Part shown: positions 26,815-36,977 of the stretch, piece after piece
Position numbering within the stretch: position 1 is the first letter of the stretch
How the letters are laid out: each line of letters starts with the position of its first letter
Source: Glebionis coronaria
Lineage: Eukaryota > Streptophyta > Magnoliopsida > Asterales > Asteraceae
Length of the DNA: 64,000 bases
Reading direction: 5' to 3'
Assembly (NCBI GenBank): GCA_025667525.1
Contig: CM046876.1
Location: forward strand, 480,582,557 to 480,646,556
Notes under the pieces: model-generated
The model's input: only the letters and a program-made list of their open reading frames with translations
Databases searched by the model: none
Told to the model about the DNA's origin: nothing
Program-made: the position numbers and the translations under genes

Positions 26815-27590
26815 TTCCTTACGTCGGCCGAACCAAACAACCCAAAAACATCCATGTTATTTACCCGCATGATTTAATTAACATGTTTTTAATCTTGTTA
26901 TTTAATTTATCATGCTTTCATGTGTTCTTGATCTAATAAATAATTAAAAAGAAAAGGTTATAGGATTACCAATGCGTGAAACAAAAGGAGATCGATAACA
27001 CGAACGATTTCACTTGAATTGGATCACCAAATATCAATAAACACCCCTTCCTTGTGGTGTTAAAACCGGCGGCCAAAGAGGGAGAAAATGAAGGAGCTAG
27101 GGTTTTGTGATTTTTATAAATCTTCTATAATATGAAAAACATGTTTTCCCTTTTTTTATTTAGTTAAAAATAAAAGTGGGCTTGGCCCCTTTTCTTTGTC
27201 TTGCCGTGGGTAGGTGGGGCCCACAAGAGGAAACCCAACGTTTTCCGTGTTCTAAAATATTACGTGTTCTCGTGGTCGTGTTTACGTGATTTATTTATTA
27301 CTTGTTCGTGTTATAATATATACTTATACGTAATCGTAATCATAACTACGTAAATACATAATAATACGTTCGTGATTATTTACGTTTATGATTTCATGTT
27401 CGTGATTATAATTATTGTTGATAATAATTATCGTGTCTTAATATGTATTAAATACTTATCGTGCAATAACACGTACATAATACTTGTATTTAATATTCAT
27501 GAAACGTAAACATGTTATATAAGGAAAGTTGTAATCATGTACGTACGATTATATATGTACTGTTCATGGTAAAAGCATGCGGGTTTTACA

Positions 27591-28231
27591 ATGATTAGTG
27601 ACACTACGTTTACTTATTGCCATTAAGTCACTTTTTAATCATGACCGTTAATCATAAATGAGCGCTAATATTATAAATAGTACTATTTGGGGACTGACAT
27701 CCCCTATCTGGGCAAGTCACACTTGTTGGAATGCCGACAGGTTCCTACCTAGGCTAAACGGATACACTTTTGTTGGAAATTCACTTTATGTGACGACATT
27801 TAAGAATTCCCATTATTTATCATAGTCACACATGCTTAGACTAGACTAGGAAACAATGTATAGTTTAGGTGCAGTGTGCGACTATAAATACCCCTCCAAG
27901 GCTTCCAAGGAGGGGTGTTGTTTGTGTTCTTAATACATTTTCTTCATTTTCACACACAACCTTCTCTCTCTAAACTTCATCCATGGCTTCCACCATCTAC
28001 CACCCACCTAGACCACCGGATTAGTAAAAAGCAAATCCAAAATCGGCATCAGAGCCTCGGTTCAATCCTTGGATCATGTTTTTGTTTTTGATTTGGTGGT
28101 CCAAAAAAGATTTTTTGGTCCGATTTGTTATTTTTTTGTCACGTTGGTCACATTTTTTTGTCATAATCTGTTTTTCTTTGTCACTCAGTCCATATCAGTC
28201 CATATACTCAGTCCACTTTATTGGTTTATAA
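27591..28231 (+). repeat. Remnant of another LTR element: LTR 3' part, primer-binding site and leader
   Basis: This fragment lies between Tekay A and Athila and belongs to neither. It has a TATA box (TATAAATA, 27883-27890) followed directly by an inverted repeat CCCCTCC/GGAGGGG (27891-27915). A sequence like the initiator-tRNA-Met primer-binding site, GGCATCAGAGCC, lies at 28045-28056. So it looks like U3-R-U5 plus the leader of a plus-strand copia or gypsy element whose body was displaced by the flanking insertions. A candidate LTR start is TGTTGGAA at 27723 or 27774. No coding sequence remains. Confidence 0.5.
27883..27890 (+). promoter_or_regulatory. TATA box of the LTR remnant
   Basis: TATAAATA directly upstream of a stable inverted repeat (7-bp arms). 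The transcript would begin near that hairpin. Confidence 0.45.
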
Positions 28232-28850
28232 TGTAGCTATATTTAGTGCAATTATCGGTCGTTTCCTCGACTCACTCGAATTGATATCAAATTTAACGTG
28301 GATTAATTGTTCTTGGTAATTAAAACTCTTTTTGGTATTTAAAACTAAAATCTATTTAAAATTAATAAAAACTAATTAATCTAATTGATAAGAAAATATT
28401 TAATTAAAACTTCTTTTAAGCTATTAGAAATTATAATTTAACAAAATTTGACAAAACTATTAAAGACTAATTTAAACTTATTTAAAATAAAACTATTTGA
28501 AAACTAATTTAAGTTTAAAACTTAAAACTAAATTTTACTCTAATTAATTTTAAACAAAAAACTTTTAATGAAATCTATGTAAAACTAATTTTTAAATAAA
28601 ACTAAATTAATTAAAACTAATCTTAAAAAAAAAATTAAAATTTATAAAATTAATTAAAATATTTATTAACTTTTTATTTTTTTATTTTTTATTTAAAATC
28701 TTTATAAAAGAAAACTTATAAAAACTTTTAATTAAAAATTAACTAAACAAAACTAATAAACATCTATTTAATAAAACTGGCAATCGACTTTAAGATTACT
28801 ATATTAACAAAATGATGCGTAATAAAACACAAATAAGAGTTCAGACTAGA

Positions 28851-28908
28851 TGGTAAAGACGCTATGCTGTTGAGCTAGAGGCCACGGGTTCGAGTCCCGT
28901 ACCAGACG
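28851..28908 (+). other. tRNA-like sequence with pol III A and B boxes inside Athila 3' LTR
   Basis: TGGTAAAGACG (28851-28861) fits the A-box consensus TRGYNNARNNG and GGTTCGAGTCC (28887-28897) is an exact B box inside a 5-bp T-stem (ACGGG/CCCGT). It is on the plus strand, antisense to the element. The 5' flank does not pair with ACCAGAC after the T-stem, so a folded tRNA is unlikely. It could be a tRNA-derived insertion. The same module is in the other LTR. Confidence 0.6.
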
Positions 28909-29975
28909 AATGGAGATATTATTTTTTCTTTTTTTTTGGAATTTAAAATTTTGGCAGTTAAACAACACTCAGACCAAATGGGTCTGAGAGCTCAAATCAG
29001 ATAAGCAAGAATAACAATAACAGCAGCAAAAGTCCAAACTATCAATCAAAATTAAATAAGCTAATACACCTTAAACAGAGAATAAGCAGTTAAAGACTGA
29101 AAAACAATAAGCTAATAGGTCTAAATCTGAAAACAAGAAAATCAAAACCCAAACTCAGCAATATAATCAAGCAGGTCAACAAAAGCAGCAGTCTAAATAA
29201 GCAGATAAGATAAAACAGACTATATCCAAACTAATCGGCAACTAAGCCAATACCTAGGAACAAATCAAGCAGATAATAACTCAAAGCTAGCAGACTAAAA
29301 ATCAGAAAACTAAAATCAGAAAATAAACTCAAACTCAAACGCAAACACAAATCAGTTAAAACAAGCAGATTAAAGCAAAACTATCAGATAATTAAACAGA
29401 CTAAAACAAACTCAAAGCAAAACTCAATAACAGACTATTATCAAACGTTATGCCGACTCGATCCAAACTAACATAAAGCAGATTAATAAACAATTTATCA
29501 AATAAAACAGATTATCTACTAAAACATTAAAACTAAAATAATTAAAAGAAGGAATATGAACCTGATGGCGAAAACCTTTGGGACGAAGGGTAGCGCTAAA
29601 CCCCCTTTTATCCTAAACCGAATCCGACGCCATCATTCAAACAAATCAAACCTCTGAAATTATCAATACTCGAACCTCGAACCAGATTTTTAAACAAACT
29701 TCCAGTAGGGAAGTTTTATACCAAAATTTATTTTAAATTATCTAAACAAGCTATTGATTAACTTTGCTTAAATAACATTTAATTATTATACTAAACAGTT
29801 TAAAATAAATTGCAATAATAATAGACACTAATTGATTAAAATTAATCAAGCTTTCATTAATAAGAAACGAAGATTACAATACTTTTTAAAAAGAAAGATA
29901 CAATTGATCTAAACTAATTTTTGCATAATAAAAAATAAAATAAAATTGGCACTTAAACATTACAGATTATGGGGG

Positions 29976-29984
29976 TATTTATAG
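29976..29984 (-). promoter_or_regulatory. TATA box of Athila 3' LTR
   Basis: The minus strand reads CTATAAATA, flanked by an inverted GGGGG/CCCCC pair on the plus strand (29971-29992). Confidence 0.45.
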
Positions 29985-31083
29985 CCAACCCCCAAGGCTT
30001 GTTGATGAAGCTTGGTGAGTAAGTCTTCAATCTTGACCGCTCTTTCTTCTCTCTCTTTTCCTTTTCTTGATCTACGGCTGAAAATGGCTCTCGGTCACAC
30101 GGATTACCATCATGTCATCTTTTGTGTTTCTTGTGTTTCTTCACTGCTGATGTGGAGTAATTTGATTGGAGGATGGTGAGGAGTGATGTGTATCCTCCAA
30201 TCAAAATCAAGAGAAAGGGCCACGTAGATGAGGACCACCTATCATGCTTTTACGAAAAACTTGGGGATTTAATTCTCAATCGTGTGAATCACACGATTTA
30301 AGCAAAAGCCCCAATTATTTTTTGTGTAATTTTTGATTAGGGTTTTGGGGAATAGTAACTAGGGTAAAAAGGGTGTCTGTATTTTTTTGAGAGAGAGATG
30401 AAAGTGAGAGGGGTGAAGTAACTTTGGTTTCATCGAAAATAATAAAGTGTGTGTGTGGGTGAGGTTTTTAGGTAAAACGTGTGGGAAGTTTGTGTGATAA
30501 ACGGCCAAGTGAAACTTTTTCACTTTATAAACTTTCACCGTCCATTGATAAACCTAATGGGTTTAGAAGCCCAAAAATTCGTCCCTTATGAATTTATTTG
30601 GGTTGGGCCTTTTAATTAAAACTCCAACCATCCAATTTTGTTGTTTTTGGGCCTAGTTTTAGACCTTTTGATCCAAAAGTAAATATCCATTTTCTTAAAT
30701 GGGCTTTTGGGCCCATTAAGCATAAGTGGGACCCACTAGCCCGAATAATCTTCATTGAGTTAAAATCCATTAAAAGCGAACTCAATTTCAGTTTCCTTGA
30801 TCTTTCTTTAAACCCGTGTCGATTTTGCCGGCTTTCGTGATCTTTGGCACACTTTTGGTTCTTTGACTTTGTCTTCGTCTCTTTCTTGGACTTTTCTTCA
30901 ACATTTGACCGTGAAATCCCGTGTTTTCTTTCCTTTTGACCTTTTATACCTACTTCACACAAAAACACTAAACCACGCGTAATTCCGACTTTTATGATAT
31001 TAAACACATGATTAGGTCTTGTTTTTCCTTGACTTTAGTGGCAAAAGGATAAGTGTTTACACACTTATTAAATCCCCTACACT

Positions 31084-33011
31084 TGACCATTGCAATGACC
31101 CCATGCAATGCATTATTTTAAAGCATAAAGTTACATTTTTCTCATAATTAACCCATCTTGGACTTTATTAAGATATATTATTACTACTACGATGAAAAGA
31201 TGAAAACTTTAAAGGAAACAAAAGTTATAACGATTTATTAACTTGGAAATTATTTGATGGAAGAAACTCGTAAAGAAATCTAAGACTTAAATTAGGGCTT
31301 TGGTGTCATGAATATTAATCACCCTCAAGTTTCACGTTTCCCATACCAAGCTTAAAAACGAGATCATTGTTTACCATAAGTTCTTAAGTTAAAACCACTT
31401 ATATAAGACAATTGTGTAGTACTCTTTCTCCAATTCCTAAGTTGTATCTCTAGCTTTTAAGGATTGTCATTCATCCGTAGGCTCATTTGACTTATTTACT
31501 AATTATTAGTCTATAAATGAAGGCAAAACGGTGCAAACCCGACACTCAAAACCTAACCTCGTCCTCAAAAACATTGTCACTAAAGTAAGCTCACATCAAG
31601 GATGATTTAACACGATTTGGGGAATAAATTCCCGGATCCAAAATTTGGTCAATAGTACTACTTATTAATTATTCCTCCAAAGTCATGTAGACTTTTTGTG
31701 GAGTTTAGCAAGTTCACATCATATACCCTTAGGCTCTTTAAGATGTAAAAATGCTCCTCATCTGTTGTCTACACCCTAAGGCTGAGGGAATTGATTTTTC
31801 ATCAATTTTTATTCAACACTTACCATGCCATACACCCTAAGGCTCTAATGACAAGGTTCGTTCTACATGCGGCACACCCTAAGGCTCCTTGAGGTCATGT
31901 TTTAATCTTATTCTTTCTTTATTTATGATATATATAGTAGGCCAGATTCCGCGGTCCCATGGTCTGAATACCTCCTACTTAGTGGTTATGAGCCACCTTA
32001 GTCGGAAGTCCACAACGTCGGCACCCTCAATGTGTTCATGCTTTAATTACAAGGAGATAAAAGATTTGGCTAAGACTTAAGATATCGAATCTACACCGCA
32101 AAGATCCTCATTTATTAAGCAATTAAATATACAAGCCGGAAGAAAGAGCTACAAAAACTCATATAAGCAAGAATTAACCCTTAAACTTATTCTCAACTCT
32201 ATCATCTCTCGTTCTCCACAACTTAAAATCTCAAGGAATGAGACTCGTGGATGCTTAGCCTAATAAACCAATTAAGGTCCATATGGTTAAGGATACTAGC
32301 CAGAGTAAACTTGGATAAGTAAACTCGGGTTGAGTCAAAATATTCACGACGGGCCTAATATATCAAAGATATCTAAACTTGTTAAAACTATTTTATTCAT
32401 TTATTTATTTTTGACTTTGTTGTATAAATGGAATTTATTCATACGATGTGATGACAAAAGGAAAGAAAATAAATGAAAATACTACTAGGCCAAAATAGAT
32501 CAAAAATTTGAAAAACGTCGAAATTTTTTTAATTTCCGGTTAAATGGGGTCAAATTCATGGAAAAGCCCACTAAAATTCGATAGAAGTCCCCCTACACTT
32601 AATATAAACATTGTCCTCAATGTTTAAGCATGTGGGAGAATAAACTCCCCTACACTAAGGACATTGAGTACGTTGTTTAAATCGAGCTAAGGAAGAGACA
32701 ACTAAAGTGATTACATTTATTCGTCTTATTTATATACATATATGAATCACAATAGTTTTGAGAGAACCGGGTACACAGGAAACACGGGATCACCGGTCGC
32801 GTCAAAAACACCAAAAGTGGATCATTAAAGCACATGTCCCTGCACAACATCACAACACACAAAACAACCTACTTGGCTCCCCCTACACTTATTGGTGGAA
32901 ATGGGTGAAGGTGAAAAAGGCTGGAAAGGATGGAAAAGGTAAAAATCTAACCTAGTTATACGATGCTTGATTTATTTTTCACGAGTCTCTAGCTTGACTC
33001 GATTTACCGAA
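31084..33011 (-). other. Athila region between integrase and 3' LTR, no intact gene
   Basis: About 1.9 kb. Athila elements often keep an env-like ORF here, but I see only short meaningless frames. Two purine-rich words on the minus strand (AGTGTAGGGGGA near 32590 and AGTGTAGGGGAG near 32650), with ACATTGAGGACAATGT between them, resemble the 3' untranslated part of Athila and may act as polypurine tracts. The repeated ACACCCTAAGGCTC phrase near 31730-31890 is a short degenerate repeat. Confidence 0.5.
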
Positions 33012-36000
33012 TTAATTCAAGGGAAACGTGGAGAGGGATGGAATCATCTCATGAGAGATGTCCTCTCCAAAGTACAACTTAACCCGTTGGCCATTCACCT
33101 TAAAGTTGGGCCCATTTGGTTGGGATAACTCAATGGTGCCATAAGGGAAGATTTGGGCCATGGTGAATGGACCGGACCAACGGCTCTTAAGTTTACGCGA
33201 AAAGATTTTCAACCGAGAGTTAAAGAGTAAAACTTGATCACCAACGTGGAACTCTCGGTTCTTAATCTTGGAATCATGAATGAGCTTAGTCTTCTCCTTG
33301 TAGATCAATGAATTCTCATAAGCCTCATTCCTAAGTTCATTGAGTTCATTGAGTTGTATTTTCCTAAGATCACCGACTTTGTTTATATTAAAATTAGCCC
33401 ATTTTAAGGCCCAATAAACCTTATGCTCCAACTCAATGGGGAGGTGGCACGCCTTTCCGTACACAAGGTGATAAGGAGTACAACCTATAGGTGTCTTATA
33501 AGCGATACAGAAAGCCCACAAAGCATCATCTAATTTATCGGCCCATGAGGCACGATGCTCTCCTACGGTACGCTCTAAGATTCGCTTAAGTCCACGGTTG
33601 GACCTCGGCTTGACCATTAGTTTGTGGATGATACACGGTGGAAAGTCGGTGGTTGACACCATACTTAGCCATGACTCGTGCGAATTGATCATTGCAAAAA
33701 TGAGTCCCGCGATCACTAATAATAACACGAGGCACACCGAATCGAGCAAACAATTGTTTCAAGAAGTTAACAACCAACTCACATCGTTAGTAGGTAAAGT
33801 CTTTGCTTCAACCCATTTTGATACGTAGTCAACGGCTACGAGGATGTACTTGTTCCCTCTGGATGATGGAAATGGCCCCATAAAGTTGATGCCCCATACG
33901 TCAAAGATTTCACATTCTTGGATGAAATTTTGAGGCATCTCATCTTTATGTGTGATCTTGCCTTGTCTTTGGCAAGCATCACAATTCTTAACCATTTCAT
34001 GAGCGTCATGATAAATGGTGGGCCAATAGAATCCGGAGTCAAAAACTTTTTTAGCGGTGTAATTAGGATCAAAAGTGACCACCGGTGGGTCCTTTATGGC
34101 AAGCTTCAAGAATTTGTAAAGCCGCCGGCCCATCAACACATCTACGAATGATTAAGTCCGTGTATTGCTTGAAAAGATAAGGGTCGTCCCAATAGTACGT
34201 TTTTACGTCCTTAAAGAATTTTTTCTTCACCACCCGCCAAATAGTTTGCAATGTCCGCAAACCATGGGGTATCATCAAGATTGGAGTTAATAGACATTAA
34301 GGTCTCAAGGGGAAAAGATTCATTAATCTCTTGATTTGGAAGTTCCCCTTGATAAGGATCCTCAAGTCTACTAAGATGATCCGCGGCTAGGTTTTCCGCT
34401 CCCTTTTTATCATGAATTTTGATTTTAAATTCTTGTAGGAGCAAAACCCAACGAAGGAGTCTCGGTTTAGCATCTTCCTTGGTCAACAAGTATTTCAAGG
34501 CGGAATGGTCGGTGTAAACGATGGTGGTGGAAAGCACAAGATAGGGGCGGAATTTCTCAAAAGCATACACTACGGCTAAAAGCTCTTTTTCGATAGTGGT
34601 ATAATGCAATTGAGCCCCCGTCATTGTCTTACTAGCATAATGAATGGGTTGGAAATGTTTGTTCACTCGTTGACCTAAAACCGCTCCTACCGCGAAATCA
34701 CTAGCATCGCACATGAGCTCGAAAGGTAACTCCCAATTTGGAGAGACTAAGACCGGTGCCTTAGTTAATTTACCTTTAAGAAGTTCGAAAGAGTCGAGAC
34801 AATCTTGAGAAAAGATGAAAGGAGCATCTTTCTCTAAGAGATGAGTCATTGGACGAGCTATTTGAGAGAAATCTTGGATGAAACGTCGATAAATTCCCGC
34901 ATGGCCTAAAAAACTTCTAACTCCTTTGACGGTGGTAGGTGGAGGCAACTTAGCAATGACGTCAAATTTAGCACGGTCGACTTCGATACCGGCTTTGGAA
35001 ATTTTATGACCGAGGACGATGCCTTCTTTTACCATGAAATGGCATTTTTCCCAATTAAGAACGAGACGAGTTTCTTCACACCGTTTAAACATACGTTCTA
35101 AATTGGCAAGGCAAGAAGAGAAAGAATCACTATAGACCGAGAAATTGTCCATAAAGACTTCCATAGTTTCTTCAACCATGTCATGAAATATTGCCATCAT
35201 ACACCTTTGGAAAGTCTCGGGAGCATTGCATAATCCGAAAGGCATTCTTTTGTAAGCAAATGTTCCATAAGGACAAGTGAATGTGGTTTTCTCTTGGTCT
35301 TTTGGATCGATAGGGATTTGAAAATATCCGGAAAAACCATCTAAGAAGCAATAGAAATCATTACCCGCTAAACGCTCGAGCATTTGATCCATGAAAGGAA
35401 GAGGGAAATGATCCTTACGAGTGGCATCATTGAGCTTGCGATAGTCTATGCAAACTCGCCAATCCATTACGAGTCGAGTAGGAATCAACTCGTTGTTTTC
35501 ATTGGGAACAATGGTGATTCCGCCTTTCTTAGGCACACAATGGATGGGACTAACCCATGGCAAATCCGAGATAGGGTAAATCATTCCGGCATCTAGAAGT
35601 TTGATAACTTCTTTCTTAATGACTTCATGAATTTTTGGATTGACCCTTCTTTGATTTTGGATTGCGGGTTTAAAGTCATCTCCCATTAGAATTTTATGAG
35701 TGCAAAAATTAGGATCAATTTCGTGGATGTCGGAGATTTTCTAAGCAATTGCTTTCTTATGATTCTTAAGCACTTCGATAAGTCAAGATTTTTCATCTTC
35801 TTTTAAGTCCTTAGCAATAATGACGGGAAACTTCAAATCCTCTTCTAAGAAAACGTACTCTAAATGAGACGGTAAATCCTTAAGCTCTAAATCGGGTGGA
35901 TTTTCAGTGGAAGGCTTAGTCAAATTTGGATCATCGTTTGTAACTTCCTTAGGAGTAGGTGGAGAAATATGGTCCTCATTGAGAAGTCTCTCAATGGTAC

Positions 36001-36384
36001 GAATGTTTTCTTCCCAATCGGTGGGAGAATCGTCATATTTTAAGTCCATGTCTCCTAAACTTGCTTCAAATTATTGTAAAAGAAAGTCACTTTCTCCAAA
36101 TGGAGTCAATGAAGGAGCAATAGAAGCTACGGTCTCAACATGAGGTAAATGAGAAATCCCGCTCTTACAAGCCTCGTGAAAATGTTCTTCACATGCTTCG
36201 TCAAGCACATCGATGTAATTCATGGATTCGGGCTCATCGGGAAGTTTGGAAAGTTTACCCATGTTAAAGACGATTTTATCATCCCCGACCCTCATGATAA
36301 GTTCACCCGTGGCTACATCAATCAATGTACGCCCGGTTCTCAAGAAGGGTCGTCCCACAATTAAGGGAACACGGGGATCCATCT
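33012..36384 (-). pseudogene. Athila pol: protease end, RT, RNase H, integrase
   Basis: This is the downstream half of the polyprotein, starting at the copia B insertion. The protease end reads MDPRVPLIVGRPFL. After stops near 36071, 35783 and 35740 the RT-RNase H frame 35686-34211 has WRVCIDYRKLND, FLDGFSGYFQI and FMDNFSVYSDSF, where the second Asp of YxDD is Asn. RNase H follows (FELMCDASDF). Frameshifts near 34225 and 34100 lead to the integrase knuckle ([11 protein letters not shown]) and core ([24 protein letters not shown]), then the GDQVLLFNSRLK C-terminal domain ending at 33012. The D-to-N change, stops and shifts make it inactive. Confidence 0.9.
36380..36384. repeat. Target-site duplication CATCT, left copy (copia B)
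   Basis: CATCT directly precedes the copia B 5' LTR and recurs at 59505-59509 after the 3' LTR. Removing copia B plus one copy rejoins the Athila protease frame (...DYE and MDPRVPLIVG...). Confidence 0.95.
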
Positions 36385-36899
36385 TGTTGGGAATAAAATG
36401 TAGCCAGTACACTTGGACGCTGACAAGAAGAAAACAAGCGTTGATAAGAAGAAAACAAGCGTTGACAGATCAAGCGTTGACAGGAAGTAGTCAAGCGTTG
36501 ATAGGATGAAGTCAATCATTGATAGAAAGATATAGTCTCCGCGTATTATGTTTCTAGTTTGTTTCTAGTAAAGATAGGATCAACAATGTATTTTCTATAT
36601 TTATCTTTACCTAGATTAGCTGATACGTAGACTCTTGTACAAGGCTTCTTATGTCTATAAAAGAAGACCTTTAGGTTTTGTTTCATATAAGTTTTCATAC
36701 GTTTAACACTTTCATTGTAAGCAAGTTTGTTATAATCAATCAAGTGAAAGTTTGTTTTACAATTGTTTGTGTGTTCTTGTTTGAGTATTAATTCTGCATA
36801 ATACTTAAATTGTTTTATACACAACAAAGTTTCTCTACGTGTTTAACTTGATTTAATCTCGTTTACACAAGCTAAATCGATCTAAGTTTGGGATCAACA
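36385..36899 (+). repeat. Copia B 5' LTR
   Basis: 515 bp, from TGTTGGGAAT to GGATCAACA. It starts with five spaced copies of an AAGCGTTGACA-like motif (36416-36502), one more than the 3' LTR. TATA box CTATAAAAG at 36655-36663. The ~93-residue frame on its opposite strand occurs in both LTRs and has no protein features. Confidence 0.95.
36655..36663 (+). promoter_or_regulatory. TATA box of copia B 5' LTR
   Basis: CTATAAAAG about 270 bp into the LTR, downstream of the GCGTTGAC array; the same sequence is at 59260-59268 in the 3' LTR. Confidence 0.55.
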
Positions 36900-36901
36900 A
36901 G

Positions 36902-36918
36902 TGGTATCAGAGCTTGTT
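36902..36918 (+). other. Copia B primer-binding site
   Basis: TGGTATCAGAGCTTGTT follows the LTR end by two bases and is complementary in type to the initiator tRNA-Met 3' end used by plant copia elements. Confidence 0.88.
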
Positions 36919-36977
36919 GAGAAACTTTGATCTAAAGAACACAAAAACCCTAATTTTCACAAAACCCTAAAAACATC

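Larger units (their letters stand above)
16328..27590 (-). mobile_element. Tekay A: Tekay/Del-like chromovirus (Ty3/gypsy), decayed
   Basis: A full-length minus-strand element of about 11.3 kb: 5' LTR 24585-27590, primer-binding site, intron-containing gag-pol (24135-19333), polypurine tract and 3' LTR 16328-19255. The ~3-kb LTRs, gag-pro-RT-RNase H-integrase order and chromodomain-like C-terminus fit Tekay/Del chromoviruses. Stops and frameshifts are frequent, and the 3' LTR has lost about 77 bp relative to the 5' LTR. No target-site duplication is visible (TAATA on one side, ATGAT on the other). It is an older relative of Tekay B. Confidence 0.88.
24585..27590 (-). repeat. Tekay A 5' LTR
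   Basis: A 3006-bp LTR. The plus strand begins TGTAACACCCC and ends GGGTTTTACA, giving TGTAA/TTACA inverted ends. It holds the 16-bp minisatellite (about 25840-26010) and the palindrome cluster (26517-26814). Compared with the 3' LTR it keeps ~77 bp lost there. Confidence 0.9.
28232..31083 (-). repeat. Athila 3' LTR (upper boundary approximate)
   Basis: Positions 28232-29683 match the 5' LTR (62548-64000) with a few per cent difference. Beyond that the partner is outside the window. A minus-strand TATA box lies at 29984-29976. The LTR's minus-strand end is GCTACA. A TGTAGGGG start at 31083 would give TGTAG/CTACA ends, but the same word also occurs near 32600 and 32660, so the upper limit is a guess. 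The ORF at 30612-31007 shows no known domain. Confidence 0.7.

Noticed and set aside
28841..28908. Functional tRNA gene
   Set aside because: T-stem and B box are good, but the 5' flank does not pair with the 3' acceptor side and the D-arm is missing; kept only as a tRNA-like module.
30612..31007. 131-residue Lys-rich ORF in the Athila 3' LTR
   Set aside because: It lies in the LTR U3 part and has no recognisable domain or partner.
36546..36827. 93-residue ORF antisense to the copia B LTR, repeated at 59151-59432
   Set aside because: Presence in both copies only reflects LTR identity at insertion; no domain or start context supports it.
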